64,000 bases of DNA from Fischerella thermalis PCC 7521 (GTDB lineage: Bacteria > Cyanobacteriota > Cyanobacteriia > Cyanobacteriales > Nostocaceae): positions 1 to 64,000 of the forward strand of contig NZ_AJLL01000046.1 of assembly GCF_000317225.1 (NCBI RefSeq). Direction: 5' to 3'. Positions 17,978-26,655 of this stretch are shown here, piece by piece; position 1 is the first letter of the stretch, and each line of letters opens with the position of its first letter. A model generated the notes under the pieces. The model did no database searches and had not been told where the DNA came from. It saw only the letters and a list, made by a program, of their open reading frames with translations. Made by a program: the position numbers and the translations under genes.

Positions 17978-19822
17978 GTGTCTGAGTCTGTGTCTGTTCG
18001 CGATCGCTACCTGGCTTTAGTCGATGAAATTATTGAAACTACCCTCAAGGGCAAGATCAGTTCTGTGGAGCAAGTGTATCAAATGTTGCTCAATGGTGTC
18101 ACGGCTGAAACGGGGGAAATTTTTGAATTGGCATTGAGCGATCGCTTTAATAGTATTCAGCAGCAAGTAGACAACGAAAAAGACGAACTCAAAAAAGCTA
18201 AAGCTACCCGTAGTCTGAGATCCATAAAAACAATCCAAAGTCAATGGCAACGGGTGCAGGAACAAAACAAAGCCACAGAAGCCACTGCTACCGCAGTTAA
18301 AGAAATTACCACAGCCTCATCCGAGGAACGACTAGCTACCTTTTTACGCGTCACTGATCCAAACAGCAAATATCGCCTTAATTTACAACAGCTTCAGCAA
18401 TTATCAAAAGCTTTACAACAGTTTGCCCAAGCAGATTCTGATTTACAGCAAATTTCCGAGGGTATTACCCGTGGTATTGCATCTTGGCAGCGACTACAAG
18501 ACCATTTAGTTAGCTGGATGTACGAGCAAAACCGTGAAGCTTTGGGGTTTGGTGGTATACCAAAAGAAAGTGGCCCTTGGGCAACTTGGGCAAAACAAGT
18601 ACAGAGTGAGTTACCCCATGCACTGTTTCGCGCCTTGGCAAAAGAACAATCTGCGATTGAATTTGCTAGGCAGCAGCGTCAAGTCAGCCTGAGAGATTGG
18701 GTGGAAATTACACTCATCTTACAATACCTGCAACGGGGATTAGTTCACTGGTTTGACCAACAACCTTACAATGTTAAAGCTGGTTCCAAGCTTTCTATTT
18801 CCACATATTTGACCTTTGCAGTTATTTGGAGTCAGCTGGCAATTGGTTTTAGTCAAGATATCACCTACAGTAATGCAGCTTTGCAGGTGATGTTACAAAT
18901 TTTACGTTTATTTAGTAAAGCTCAGTATTTTCCCTTGTATGGCGGGATCTTCGCTTCCTTTTCTGGTAGTTACTTGCGTGATACCTTAAATTACCTGGAT
19001 GAACCATTGCAGAGAGTCGAAGGAACCCAAGAAAAAGCCCGGATATTAACGATTTTAGGCTATTCCCAACGAGCGTTGGGACAATACGACAGTTCCATCA
19101 ACTTTCATCAACAGGCTTTGGAGATTGCTCGTCATGCAGGCGATCGCCCCTGTGAAATAGCTAATCTCAATCATCTTAGCCGTACTTGTGTGCAAGAGCA
19201 AAAGTATGCAGAGGCAATAGATTACAGTCAAAGAGCATTAATCATGAGTCGGCAAACAGGAGATAGGATAGGAGAAGCCTATGCCTTGGTAAACTTGGGT
19301 TACAGCGAAGTCATGCAGGCTCAACAACAAGAGCAAATAGAACCAGAAACCTATGAAATGCCAATTAATTATTTGCAACAAGGTTTAAAACTATCAGAAC
19401 AATTAGGTGATGTCCAAAGTAAAGCTTTGTGTTTAAGTAGTTTAGGTGTTGCTTATTTGGTAATTGGCGATTCCCAAAACGCCATTAAAAATTTAGAAGA
19501 AGGCTTTAAAACAGCGCAAATATCTGGTGATTTATATCTCCAAGGATTGAATTTAGCTAACTTAGGTGAAGCGAATTATAACTCAGCAAATTTTGCTAGA
19601 GCAATTTACACAGGTTGTTTGGGAATGTATTTGTTGAACCAAATAGCCTCCCAAGAATGGCGAAAAGTAGCGAGATTACTAACAATATTACAAGGTCAAA
19701 TTGGAGCAGAAGCTTTTCAAAATGCTTTGGAGCAAAATCGCCCGAAAATTATTTCTGTAATTGGTGTGGATGGGTATGATTATATTCCGCAGCTGTTAGA
19801 AGAATATAGACGCCAGATGTAG
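17978..19822 (+). CDS. Large tetratricopeptide repeat protein
   Basis: About 614 residues, soluble. The N-terminal ~330 residues are a mostly helical region without a recognised fold (VRDRYLALVDEIIETTLKGKI near the start, a coiled stretch near 60-110). The C-terminal half holds TPR hairpins: ILGYSQRALGQYDSSI, LNHLSRTCVQEQKYAEAI, LVNLGYSEVMQAQ, SSLGVAYLVIGDSQNAI and ANLGEANYNSANFARAI. A GTG at 17978 (MSESVSVRDRY) is chosen; a TTG at 17966 and a GTG at 17990 are alternatives. The role is unknown, probably a protein-interaction scaffold. Confidence 0.8.
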   Translation: MSESVSVRDRYLALVDEIIETTLKGKISSVEQVYQMLLNGVTAETGEIFELALSDRFNSIQQQVDNEKDELKKAKATRSLRSIKTIQSQWQRVQEQNKATEATATAVKEITTASSEERLATFLRVTDPNSKYRLNLQQLQQLSKALQQFAQADSDLQQISEGITRGIASWQRLQDHLVSWMYEQNREALGFGGIPKESGPWATWAKQVQSELPHALFRALAKEQSAIEFARQQRQVSLRDWVEITLILQYLQRGLVHWFDQQPYNVKAGSKLSISTYLTFAVIWSQLAIGFSQDITYSNAALQVMLQILRLFSKAQYFPLYGGIFASFSGSYLRDTLNYLDEPLQRVEGTQEKARILTILGYSQRALGQYDSSINFHQQALEIARHAGDRPCEIANLNHLSRTCVQEQKYAEAIDYSQRALIMSRQTGDRIGEAYALVNLGYSEVMQAQQQEQIEPETYEMPINYLQQGLKLSEQLGDVQSKALCLSSLGVAYLVIGDSQNAIKNLEEGFKTAQISGDLYLQGLNLANLGEANYNSANFARAIYTGCLGMYLLNQIASQEWRKVARLLTILQGQIGAEAFQNALEQNRPKIISVIGVDGYDYIPQLLEEYRRQM

Positions 19823-19902
19823 CGCGATCGCTTTTTTGATGGGTGTGAGTGCGATGTCTACCAACAAGACCCTGCGTGTCTACCCACTTCTCAACAAATA
19901 AG

Positions 19903-20259
19903 TCAGTCAACCCAATTTACAGCTCGCACACCAGGAATCTGTTTAAAATGGCGAGTATTACGTGTTACTAAGGTGGCTCGATTTGCTAGGGAAATACTCG
20001 CAATCAGCAAATCAGCTCGTCCTATTTTGCGTAGCTTTGAGACTGCACGCAAACGTTCAAATTCATTTGATGCGCTTTGACTGATTGGAATAATCAAAAG
20101 CTTCTGTAATAATTTTTCTGTACGGAATAAAAGTTCTTGCGTTTTCAGTAGATTTACCCCTGTCTCAGCTTTGAGAAGATAATCAATGCGTCCGCGCAAC
20201 ACTTTGGCATTTTGTGGAAGTGATTGCGTAGACACGCAATCCGAGTCAGCAGATATCAC
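19903..20259 (-). pseudogene. VapC-like PIN toxin, truncated at the N-terminus
   Basis: The C-terminal two thirds resemble a type II toxin with a PIN ribonuclease fold: ELLFRTEKLLQKL, KIGRADLLIASISLANRATLVTRNTRHF and then VRAVNWVD. The second acidic cluster (RADLLIA) and the TRNTRHF strand are typical. The N-terminal LLDTN strand with the first catalytic Asp is missing. The upstream frame is closed by a stop a few codons before the GTG at 20259. No intact antitoxin gene is next to it. It is probably inactive. Confidence 0.7.
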
Positions 20260-20281
20260 CTGTACTCCACTTAGTCAAAGT

Positions 20282-20377
20282 TTACGCCACTTTTAACGGA
20301 TTTTGTGGCAAAGCGATCGCTTCTGGTAAAGGCTTCCCCTGTTCTTGATACCATTCTGCAATATTGCCTTTAACTCT
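20282..20377 (-). pseudogene. Possible HicB-like antitoxin C-terminal remnant
   Basis: A short frame reads NIAEWYQEQGKPLPEAIA and then a stop. This resembles the C-terminal end of HicB-type antitoxins. An in-frame stop lies just upstream, and no hicA-like toxin is present. It lies directly beside the truncated VapC-like gene, which fits a decayed toxin-antitoxin zone. The identification rests on about 30 residues only. Confidence 0.3.
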
Positions 20378-20734
20378 CTAATTTTCTTGGGCATCTACCT
20401 TTAATGTAAATCACTTGATTAATTCTTAATTAAATTAACCTATCACTGCTCTTACTAGTAAATCTGAAAGCGATCGCTTGTATTTACCTATACCAAAAAT
20501 GGCGATCGGTTTTCTTAATTGGTGTGAGTGCGATCGCACAATCTACACTAAATATACAGATCGCCAACTTCTGTTGATTGTGATCGCCTTCCGACACCAT
20601 AGAAACTTTGCGCGACAAGATGAAAGAATATATATTATTAGATCATCCCAGTAATCTATCAGGTGAAGATGTACTACCAGGATTTATCAATTACTAGCTA
20701 ATATAAATACTCCGCCTTCCTCTGCGTTTAAGGT
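20378..20734. other. Intergenic region with decayed sequence
   Basis: About 360 bases without an ORF, rich in isolated HIP1 sites (GCGATCGC at several points). It runs from the antitoxin remnant to the MITE at 20743. No gene is visible. Confidence 0.35.
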
Positions 20735-20742
20735 CGCTACAA

Positions 20743-20900
20743 GGCGTTGCTGAATTTGGTCATGAATTATGTGTGCATACATTTTTGTAGTTCGATGCCA
20801 AATCGTTGACCAGACGTAGCATTGCTACGTCTGGTCAACGTCTGGTCTACGTCTGGTCATACCCGTGAATTGTAAATTCATATCTTGATTCAGCAACGCC
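20743..20900. mobile_element. MITE with GGCGTTGCTGAAT ends and 8-bp target duplication
   Basis: A 158-bp non-coding element. The left end GGCGTTGCTGAATTTGG and the right end (reverse complement GGCGTTGCTGAATCAAG) match at 13 bases perfectly, and the similarity extends to ATGAATT. The 8-base sequence CGCTACAA stands directly on both sides (20735-20742 and 20901-20908). The interior has a palindrome at 20808-20836 (GACCAGACGTAGCA arms) and two more ACGTCTGGTC units. The ends and duplication length suit IS1-type transposition. Confidence 0.85.
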
Positions 20901-20945
20901 CGCTACAATTCTACGCAAAGCTGTAGTAAATTTACCTCACGGCAA

Positions 20946-21509
20946 CTAGCGATCGCCACTTGCCAATGGAAACTCTGCTTTCACATTCCACTGCTTACCG
21001 TCGTGTCGCAGTAACGTCAAATTATTTGCTGTAAATTCAAAATATAACTCACGCTTTTCAAACTCAGACCAAGCAGATCTAAAATTCTGCCGTGTTAAAT
21101 CTTTAAACGCCACCGTCATGTGAGGCGCAAATGGTCGAGTTTGAGATACTTTATCAACAATTCCCAGTTGATTGGCTAGGTGTGTCATTAAATTTGCTTG
21201 CAAAGCCAACAGTTCTGGACTTCTCACCACATTAATATAGATGACGCGGGGAACAAAAGCACCATATCCACTCAAGGTAATTGGTATGGGATTTTGGCTG
21301 CTGGCAAATTCCTGCAAACATACTTCTAATACTGGTAGGTTTTGATCAGACCATTCAAAAGGTGGTTGTAAGGTAATGTGAGGCGGAGATTTTTGGGCGT
21401 GACGACTAGCATAATGGAGGGCAAAGTGCTGCTTGATTTGGTTAGCATAATCCTGAATTTCCAGTGGTGGGAGCAGGGCAATGAAAAAAAGAGTTTGTGA
21501 TTTTTGCAA
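20946..21509 (-). CDS. 2'-5' RNA ligase family protein (2H phosphoesterase)
   Basis: A protein of 187 residues with the two His-x-Thr motifs of the 2H phosphoesterase superfamily: HITLQPPF near residue 45 and HMTVAFKD near 130. Members hydrolyse or ligate 2'-5' or cyclic phosphodiester bonds in RNA and nucleotides. The ATG at 21509 gives MQKSQTLFFIALLPP, the usual first strand. It is close to the broken rtcA gene, another RNA-end enzyme, but 6 kb away and not linked. The precise reaction is unknown. Confidence 0.88.
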   Translation of the reverse strand: MQKSQTLFFIALLPPLEIQDYANQIKQHFALHYASRHAQKSPPHITLQPPFEWSDQNLPVLEVCLQEFASSQNPIPITLSGYGAFVPRVIYINVVRSPELLALQANLMTHLANQLGIVDKVSQTRPFAPHMTVAFKDLTRQNFRSAWSEFEKRELYFEFTANNLTLLRHDGKQWNVKAEFPLASGDR

Positions 21510-21563
21510 GAGATTTTATTAGTTATTAATTATTCAGTTAATAATTTAGTCTTTTTATATCTC

Positions 21564-21701
21564 ATATCAAGTCCGGCTAATTACTTACGATATTATTTTG
21601 ATGCAGTTGGGCATTGGGCAAGAGATTTTTCCCATTACCCATTACCAATTACCAATTACCGGTCTTCACAGATATGATAAGTCTTTAAACGGACATGATA
21701 T
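21564..21701. repeat. MITE-like element, ATATCAAGTCC family, copy B
   Basis: 138 bp from ATATCAAGTCCGGCTAATTA to TTTAAACGGACATGATAT. The interior has CCCATTACCAATTACCAATTACC. Ends are inverted relative to each other (ATATCAAGTCC against ATATCATGTCC). Confidence 0.8.
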
Positions 21702-21833
21702 CAGTTTAGTTTATGGTGGAGAACTACGTAGCAAGTGTTCACTGTTCACCGTGGAGAGGCTTACAGTTTGCTAGTCGCATAGACATTAATCTTGAAAATA
21801 TTACAGCATAAGATTTTGCGAGGATGCAAGTAC

Positions 21834-22100
21834 ATGCCGATTTTCGTCAAGATAGAGGAAGGTAAAGTTGATAAATCGCTCTTTGACCAATATATACCTG
21901 CTCACAAAGCTTACGTAAAAGATTTGATCGCTAAAGGACACAACGCTAAAACTGGCTACTGGGCAAATATGGGAGGCGGGATGATGGTGTTTGAAGCTGC
22001 CTCAATGGCAGAAGCCCAGGCAATTGTAGCCAATGATCCGTTGGTAATTAACAATTGTGTCAACTACAAACTATATGAATGGAAAATTGTCGTCGAATAA
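21834..22100 (+). CDS. YciI family protein
   Basis: A compact 88-residue protein of the YCII-related, ferredoxin-like fold family. The ATG at 21834 (MPIFVKIEEG) matches the family start, while the longer frame from 21792 adds 14 unsupported residues. GCGAGGA, about 12-18 bases upstream, may serve as ribosome binding site. FDQYIPAHKAYVKDLIAKG contains the conserved His of the family, and MVFEAASMAEAQAIVANDP is the typical C-terminal half. Catalytic roles are proposed for some members but the function here is unknown. The SRP RNA gene follows on the same strand. Confidence 0.88.
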   Translation: MPIFVKIEEGKVDKSLFDQYIPAHKAYVKDLIAKGHNAKTGYWANMGGGMMVFEAASMAEAQAIVANDPLVINNCVNYKLYEWKIVVE

Positions 22101-22137
22101 CACACACATGCAATATTTAATGCTATGCTAATTTGTA

Positions 22138-22231
22138 GACCTGGATCTATGCGACTGTAACGCCCAAACCTTGTCAGGACCGGAAGGTAGCAGCAACACG
22201 GGATGCTTATGGTAGGCGTAGTCTCCGGGTC
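22138..22231 (+). ncRNA. ffs: Signal recognition particle RNA (small bacterial type)
   Basis: The highly conserved apical domain is plain: GTCAGGACCGGAAGGTAGCAGC at about 22173-22194, with the GGAA tetraloop and the asymmetric AGCAGC/CAGGA internal loop that binds Ffh. The outer arms GACCTGGA and TCCGGGTC pair and fix the ends at about 94 bases, the small 4.5S form. It guides membrane-protein nascent chains with Ffh and FtsY. Confidence 0.95.
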
Positions 22232-22260
22232 GCCCTATTTCTAGGAGCGTAAAGGCTGTA

Positions 22261-22653
22261 ATGGCTGGTTTTGGAGATATTGTTAAAAAAGCTTTTTACC
22301 TTGGTGTTGGATTAGCTTCTTACGCGGGCGAAAAAGCAGGCGGAACTTTGTCTGAAGTGCGATCGCAAATCCAAAAGCTGGCAGACGAAATGGTGGCGCG
22401 GGGTGAAATGACCACAGAAGAGGCGCGTCGCTTTGTTGAAGATATGATGAAGCAAGCCCAGCAGCAATCAGTAACTACCACAACAGAAGAACCGACTACT
22501 CCTTCTGAACCGCGCCGCATAGAAATTATTGAAGAAGACGACCAGCCAACGGCAAAAGATACCCAAACCAAGAATAGTGATAATGTAGATCAACTACGTC
22601 AGCAAGTTCTGGAATTAGAAAACGAATTAAAGCGTCTGCAACGTGATAAGTAA
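22261..22653 (+). CDS. Phasin-like / conserved cyanobacterial helical protein
   Basis: A protein of 130 residues. The first half (FGDIVKKAFYLGVGLASYAGEK, then SEVRSQIQKLADEMVARGEMTTEEARRFVEDMM) is amphipathic helix. A Thr/Pro/Glu-rich linker and a C-terminal coiled coil (VDQLRQQVLELENELKRLQ) follow. This layout is annotated as phasin-related in cyanobacteria, but a role in polyhydroxyalkanoate granules is not shown. The ATG lies 29 bases after the SRP RNA. Confidence 0.75.
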   Translation: MAGFGDIVKKAFYLGVGLASYAGEKAGGTLSEVRSQIQKLADEMVARGEMTTEEARRFVEDMMKQAQQQSVTTTTEEPTTPSEPRRIEIIEEDDQPTAKDTQTKNSDNVDQLRQQVLELENELKRLQRDK

Positions 22654-22983
22654 TAATAAATTCATTCTGGGTTGATGTTAGCCTTGTCTTGCTGATATCA
22701 ACCCATTGCTATATGGCGTAGAATTTAGTTAAAACCTATTCCTCAGGGTGTTATTCATTGCTGGCAGTTAGGTGGAATTTAACGTCGGTGAATATTTAGT
22801 TTCTGTAAGATACAGCTTTTCAGAAAATAGCGTTAAGGATGTCTACATTACACTAGTATCGACGACATTGATTTTGATGGGCTGTTAGACAAATCCCCGA
22901 CCTTTTTAAAAATCGGGGATATGTCCCCTCACAACCCCTCAGAACTTATATTTTTGAATCTAGCCAGTAAGGGCGTTAGTTTT
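22654..22983. other. Intergenic region with a palindrome
   Basis: About 330 bases. A hairpin at 22893-22920 (ATCCCCGA / TCGGGGAT) relates to 10993-11025. The frame that opens at 22921 just after it is not supported as coding. Confidence 0.4.
22893..22920. terminator. ATCCCCGA hairpin repeat
   Basis: ATCCCCGACC pairs with a TCGGGGAT arm across an A/T-rich loop. It is a shorter relative of 10993-11025 and may end the phasin-like transcript. Confidence 0.55.
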
Positions 22984-23388
22984 ATGGACAATTGGCAAAA
23001 GGATTTTTGGGAAATGGTACAAACAGTAAGCGATGAAGTAGAACGCTTTTTCCTGGGAATGAGTGACATGGTAGACACTTTTTTTGAAGTGACGGAAGAA
23101 GTTACTGAACAATTGCACAATACAATTGTTGTAGAAATAGATCAGTATTTTCAGGAATTGACTGAACCATTTTTAGAGATGTATTGGGAATTAGAAGATA
23201 TAGTAGGTGATGATTTAGATCCTGCCTTTCCTTACCCAGTTGAACCCTCAGCAGAAAAAAATCCCGCTTGCATTGGTTGTTGCCACTATCACGGTCAAGC
23301 TTATGGTGGTAATTTGTTAGTCTGTGGTATGCATCCCTACGGATGGGATGGTGAGAATTGCCCAGATTGGCAATCAGAAGAATCATAA
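22984..23388 (+). CDS. Conserved hypothetical protein, acidic with Cys-rich C-terminus
   Basis: 134 residues from the ATG at 22984 (MDNWQKDFWEM). The longer start at 22921 directly abuts a hairpin and adds an unconvincing segment. The N-terminal 80 residues are strongly acidic and helical (SDEVERFFLGMSDMVDTFFEVTEE). The last 40 carry CIGCCHYHGQ, CGMHPYGWDG and NCPDW, five Cys and several His that could bind a metal or cluster. I do not recognise a named family. It lies 59 bases before queF on the same strand. Confidence 0.7.
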   Translation: MDNWQKDFWEMVQTVSDEVERFFLGMSDMVDTFFEVTEEVTEQLHNTIVVEIDQYFQELTEPFLEMYWELEDIVGDDLDPAFPYPVEPSAEKNPACIGCCHYHGQAYGGNLLVCGMHPYGWDGENCPDWQSEES

Positions 23389-23447
23389 GTTAAAAACCAA
23401 CAGTCCACTGACAATTGACTATTGACCAGTTACTAGTTTTAAATTTT

Positions 23448-23861
23448 ATGAGTAATTCTTTATCGGAAAGTGTGTCACAGCCAAGTCAAGAAATGAAGTA
23501 TGGCGAACGCGAAATTGCAGAAGGAAAACTCATTACCTTTCCGAATCCGCGTGTAGGACGACGCTATAACATAGATATCACATTGCCGGAATTTACATGT
23601 AAATGCCCCTTTTCCGGCTATCCAGACTTCGCCACTATTCATATTACCTACATACCCGATCAACAGGTCGTAGAATTAAAGGCACTCAAGCTTTATATTA
23701 ACAGTTACCGCGATCGCTACATCTCTCACGAAGAATCTGCTAACCAAATCTTGGATGATTTTGTCGCCGCTTGTGACCCTTTAGAAATCACTCTCAAAGC
23801 TGATTTCGCCCCACGTGGTAACGTGCATACAGTGATTGAAGTTCATCACAAAAAACAATAG
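23448..23861 (+). CDS. queF: NADPH-dependent 7-cyano-7-deazaguanine reductase (QueF)
   Basis: A 137-residue type I QueF that reduces preQ0 to preQ1 in queuosine biosynthesis. The catalytic Cys is in FTCKCPFSGYPDFA near residue 55. The substrate-binding Glu and conserved E-L-K-S-like motif appear as VELKALKLYINSYRD, followed by SHEE. The start ATG at 23448 (MSNSLSES) is chosen because the earlier frame from 23415 only adds repeat-derived residues. The neighbours are not queuosine genes. Confidence 0.93.
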   Translation: MSNSLSESVSQPSQEMKYGEREIAEGKLITFPNPRVGRRYNIDITLPEFTCKCPFSGYPDFATIHITYIPDQQVVELKALKLYINSYRDRYISHEESANQILDDFVAACDPLEITLKADFAPRGNVHTVIEVHHKKQ

Positions 23862-23870
23862 CACTGCTGT

Positions 23871-24263
23871 TTAATCATCGTCATCATCTTGATCTCTAAC
23901 ACCGTCATCATTTTTGATTTTTGATGATGGTGCTGTGGGTTTATTTGCAGGGATTGACAAGGACTCTTGTTTAAGAGGAGGTGGCGTAGTAGGTGTAACT
24001 TGTTGGTTTAATGGTGTGCTAGGGAGTGCGGGGACTGTAGAGTCAGATGAGGTATTAGGTATAGCTTGATTAGGAGAAGTAAGTGGCTTATTTAACAAAG
24101 GCTGTGGTGCAAAAGCAGGATTATTTGTATAGTTTCGTAAAGCGAGGAAAGCAGCTGTAGCAGAAGCGATCGCTGCTAACGCCCCTACGACTCTCGCAAT
24201 TACATCAACTTTTTTGTACTTAATCTCTAAGTCCTTATACTTTTTCTCATCCTCACTGCTCAT
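23871..24263 (-). CDS. Hypothetical membrane-anchored Pro/Thr-rich protein
   Basis: A protein of 130 residues. A charged N-terminus (SSEDEKKYKDLEIKYKKVD) is followed by one hydrophobic segment (VVGALAAIASATAAFLAL, about residues 25-43). A long Pro/Ser/Thr-rich tail ends in a run of Asp. It looks like a single-pass membrane protein with a disordered outer part. I do not recognise a family. It converges with queF, whose stop is ten bases away. Confidence 0.6.
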   Translation of the reverse strand: MSSEDEKKYKDLEIKYKKVDVIARVVGALAAIASATAAFLALRNYTNNPAFAPQPLLNKPLTSPNQAIPNTSSDSTVPALPSTPLNQQVTPTTPPPLKQESLSIPANKPTAPSSKIKNDDGVRDQDDDDD

Positions 24264-24355
24264 TGTTAGCTGCTCTCCACAACCCTCTAGTTTAGGTTAA
24301 TATTGATTGCTGTCTGGGTATACTATCCTTAGATAGAAATGCTACCTGTTGAGTT

Positions 24356-25768
24356 CTACAAAGCGATCGCCTTCTCCTCATTTGTTTGTTCTTGACTTAG
24401 GGAATCCAAAATTCCCAACATTTCCTGCTCAAATGCTACCTGGGCGCGATTAGTTTTGCCACCCACATATAGACGTCCATCTATCTGCAAAGCCCAAATT
24501 TGGGAGTGGGAAAAATAACTCATCACCACACCCAACATCAACAAGGCAAACCCAGTATAAACAATAGGAATTCCTGGATCAGCTTTAATTTGTAAACCGG
24601 TACTACCAACCACATCCAAAACAGTCAGTTTCACACCATTGATTTGGGTGGACATACCTGTCCGCAAAGTGTTGAATAGTTGACCTGCGGCGTCATAAAT
24701 TAACACTGTTCCTTGTAAATCTTTGGCTAGTAACGAGACACCCTCACTTAAATCTGGTTTAGTGGGAATCCAGGTTCCCCAAATACGGCTATTACCATTG
24801 GTATTTAATAGCGCCATTGGTATCTGAAAAACGGGGCTTTGGTTCACCCGCACTCGCACAGCAGCAATTCCCCAGTCTGTTTGGTAAAAAGTCACACCCC
24901 GATAGCGCAGAGGTTGATTAACAAAAATTTTCTTGTGATCAACTTCTTGGTTTTGGTTATTTAAAACGGATAAATCTGAGTAAAACTGGTCAATACTGCC
25001 ACTAGGAGTATAATCAATCCAAAAACGATTCACACGTACAGACCAATCTTTAGGTATGCGTGTGGCGGCCCAAGGACCTGCATCAATAATATTTTTAACT
25101 TGGAATGTATTACCACTAGCAACCATTTCCTGGGCCATAAATCCAGTCATCGCCCCCCAAATTGACCCCAAAAGAATCACAACTATACCAATATGTACAA
25201 TGATTGGACCAATGCGTCCAATTATGCCTTTGCGAGCATAAAGAATATTAGTTTTATCTGTTTCTTGAAAAACTTTATAGCTGCGGTTCTTTAATATTTG
25301 CTTAAGGGAATCAACAGAACCATTATCTAGTTCTGCACTCAATGCTAACTTCGTAAATTGTCGGGGTTGATCATAAAATTTCCAACGACGGGCTGCTTTT
25401 AAAGCAGGTAACTGACGGGTAAAAGTACAAGCAGTCAAGCTAGTACCAAAAAATATCAGTAAAGCTAAAAACCACCAGGTACGATAAACATGATCTAACC
25501 CCAAAGTTAAAATAACTTTCCAAGATAGAAAACCAAATAAAGCTGGGTGTTCTGGATAATTAGCTTGGTAAAAATCCAGTGATTGACCTTGTTCAATGAC
25601 TGTACCGGTGATACTAAACAGAGCAATAATTAGTAAGAGTGCGATCGCTAAACGTAAATCTGTTAGTACAGGTAAAAAATCCTGTCGTAATATCCGCGCG
25701 ATCGACCATCCGTTTGATTGTTCTGTAGATTGTTCAGTAACTGTATTATTTGTATTGTCTAAAGTCAT
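24356..25768 (-). CDS. ccsB: Cytochrome c biogenesis protein Ccs1/ResB
   Basis: A 470-residue membrane protein of system II cytochrome c maturation. Together with CcsA it carries heme across the membrane to apocytochromes. There are three N-terminal hydrophobic segments ([46 protein letters not shown]), a large lumenal domain, and a last segment near 420 ([16 protein letters not shown]). It lies 155 bases downstream of ccdA on the same strand, which supports a shared maturation operon. The gap holds a tandem repeat. Confidence 0.92.
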   Translation of the reverse strand: MTLDNTNNTVTEQSTEQSNGWSIARILRQDFLPVLTDLRLAIALLLIIALFSITGTVIEQGQSLDFYQANYPEHPALFGFLSWKVILTLGLDHVYRTWWFLALLIFFGTSLTACTFTRQLPALKAARRWKFYDQPRQFTKLALSAELDNGSVDSLKQILKNRSYKVFQETDKTNILYARKGIIGRIGPIIVHIGIVVILLGSIWGAMTGFMAQEMVASGNTFQVKNIIDAGPWAATRIPKDWSVRVNRFWIDYTPSGSIDQFYSDLSVLNNQNQEVDHKKIFVNQPLRYRGVTFYQTDWGIAAVRVRVNQSPVFQIPMALLNTNGNSRIWGTWIPTKPDLSEGVSLLAKDLQGTVLIYDAAGQLFNTLRTGMSTQINGVKLTVLDVVGSTGLQIKADPGIPIVYTGFALLMLGVVMSYFSHSQIWALQIDGRLYVGGKTNRAQVAFEQEMLGILDSLSQEQTNEEKAIAL

Positions 25769-25791
25769 TTGAATTAATAAATTATGTAGTT

Positions 25792-25847
25792 GATCGTTGG
25801 TAGTTGATTGTTGGTAGTTGGTCGTTGGTAGTTAATTGTTGGTAGTG
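25792..25847. repeat. Tandem 14-bp repeat, four units, between ccdA and ccsB
   Basis: Four units of the type GATTGTTGGTAGTT (25792-25805, 25806-25819, 25820-25833, 25834-25847) that differ at one to three positions. The repeat lies within the ccdA-ccsB transcript leader, and CAACAAAC runs follow on its right. Confidence 0.9.
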
Positions 25848-25923
25848 ACAACATCCAAACAACAAATATCAAATAACTGACGACAAACGCCAAACAACAA
25901 ACAACCATCAACAAAAAACCCTA

Positions 25924-26655
25924 TTAAAAAGAAATCCGAGAAACGAGAGAAAAAACACCAAATCCTACTAACAACGCCCCGCTAATTGGGTTAATCCAAC
26001 CAGACCAACGGCGTAATTCTAGTATCTTTTTAATCGAAGCAGTAAAGGTACCTGCCAAAATTAATGGTGCTACATAACCTGCGGTGTAGGAAATGAGCAA
26101 AACCGCACCTAAAATTAAGTCTTGTGTATTAGCAACCCAACCTAATAAACTTGCCAAAACAGGAGTACTGCAAGGAGAAGCAACTAAACCAAAACTCAGA
26201 CCGATCGCATAGGCGCGCACACCTTGGGGTAATTCTTGAGAAATCCACTCTGTACCACCAAAAGAGGGCATTTGTAAGGGTAAAGCTTCTAGCAAATTCA
26301 GGCCCATCAGGATAGCTATAACGCTAACAATAATTGGTAAACCAAAACCGATTTGACCGTAGACTTTTCCAACCAAAGCTGCTACGATTCCTAAACTTGC
26401 AAGCGTAGTTGCTAATCCAAAAGCAAACCAAGTAGACTGGGCAGCAGCTTGTAGGCGGCTTTTCGCTTCGTAACCGCCGATGTAGCCGATAGTGATAGGC
26501 AACATAGACAGCATACAAGGTGTGAGACTGGTGAGTAGCCCAGCAATAAAAATAACACCTATGCTTAGTAAACTCAGGTGCGCCAACTGATTAGAGACAA
26601 GGGAGTTGGCGAATTGTTCTAGTTCGTAAAACTGGGTTTGCAGGTTTTCAAGCAT
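25924..26655 (-). CDS. ccdA: Cytochrome c biogenesis protein CcdA (thiol-disulfide transporter)
   Basis: A protein of 243 residues with six hydrophobic segments. It passes reducing power from thioredoxin to the lumen, keeping apocytochrome c thiols reduced. The two conserved membrane Cys are in LTSLTPCMLSMLPITIGY (near 48) and VASPCSTPVLASLLGW (near 163). The ATG gives MLENLQTQFYEL. It precedes ccsB. Confidence 0.94.
   Translation of the reverse strand: MLENLQTQFYELEQFANSLVSNQLAHLSLLSIGVIFIAGLLTSLTPCMLSMLPITIGYIGGYEAKSRLQAAAQSTWFAFGLATTLASLGIVAALVGKVYGQIGFGLPIIVSVIAILMGLNLLEALPLQMPSFGGTEWISQELPQGVRAYAIGLSFGLVASPCSTPVLASLLGWVANTQDLILGAVLLISYTAGYVAPLILAGTFTASIKKILELRRWSGWINPISGALLVGFGVFSLVSRISF

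Noticed and set aside
22921-22983. Upstream start of the Cys-rich hypothetical protein
   Set aside because: It directly follows a hairpin, and the added residues look random. The ATG at 22984 begins the conserved-looking part.
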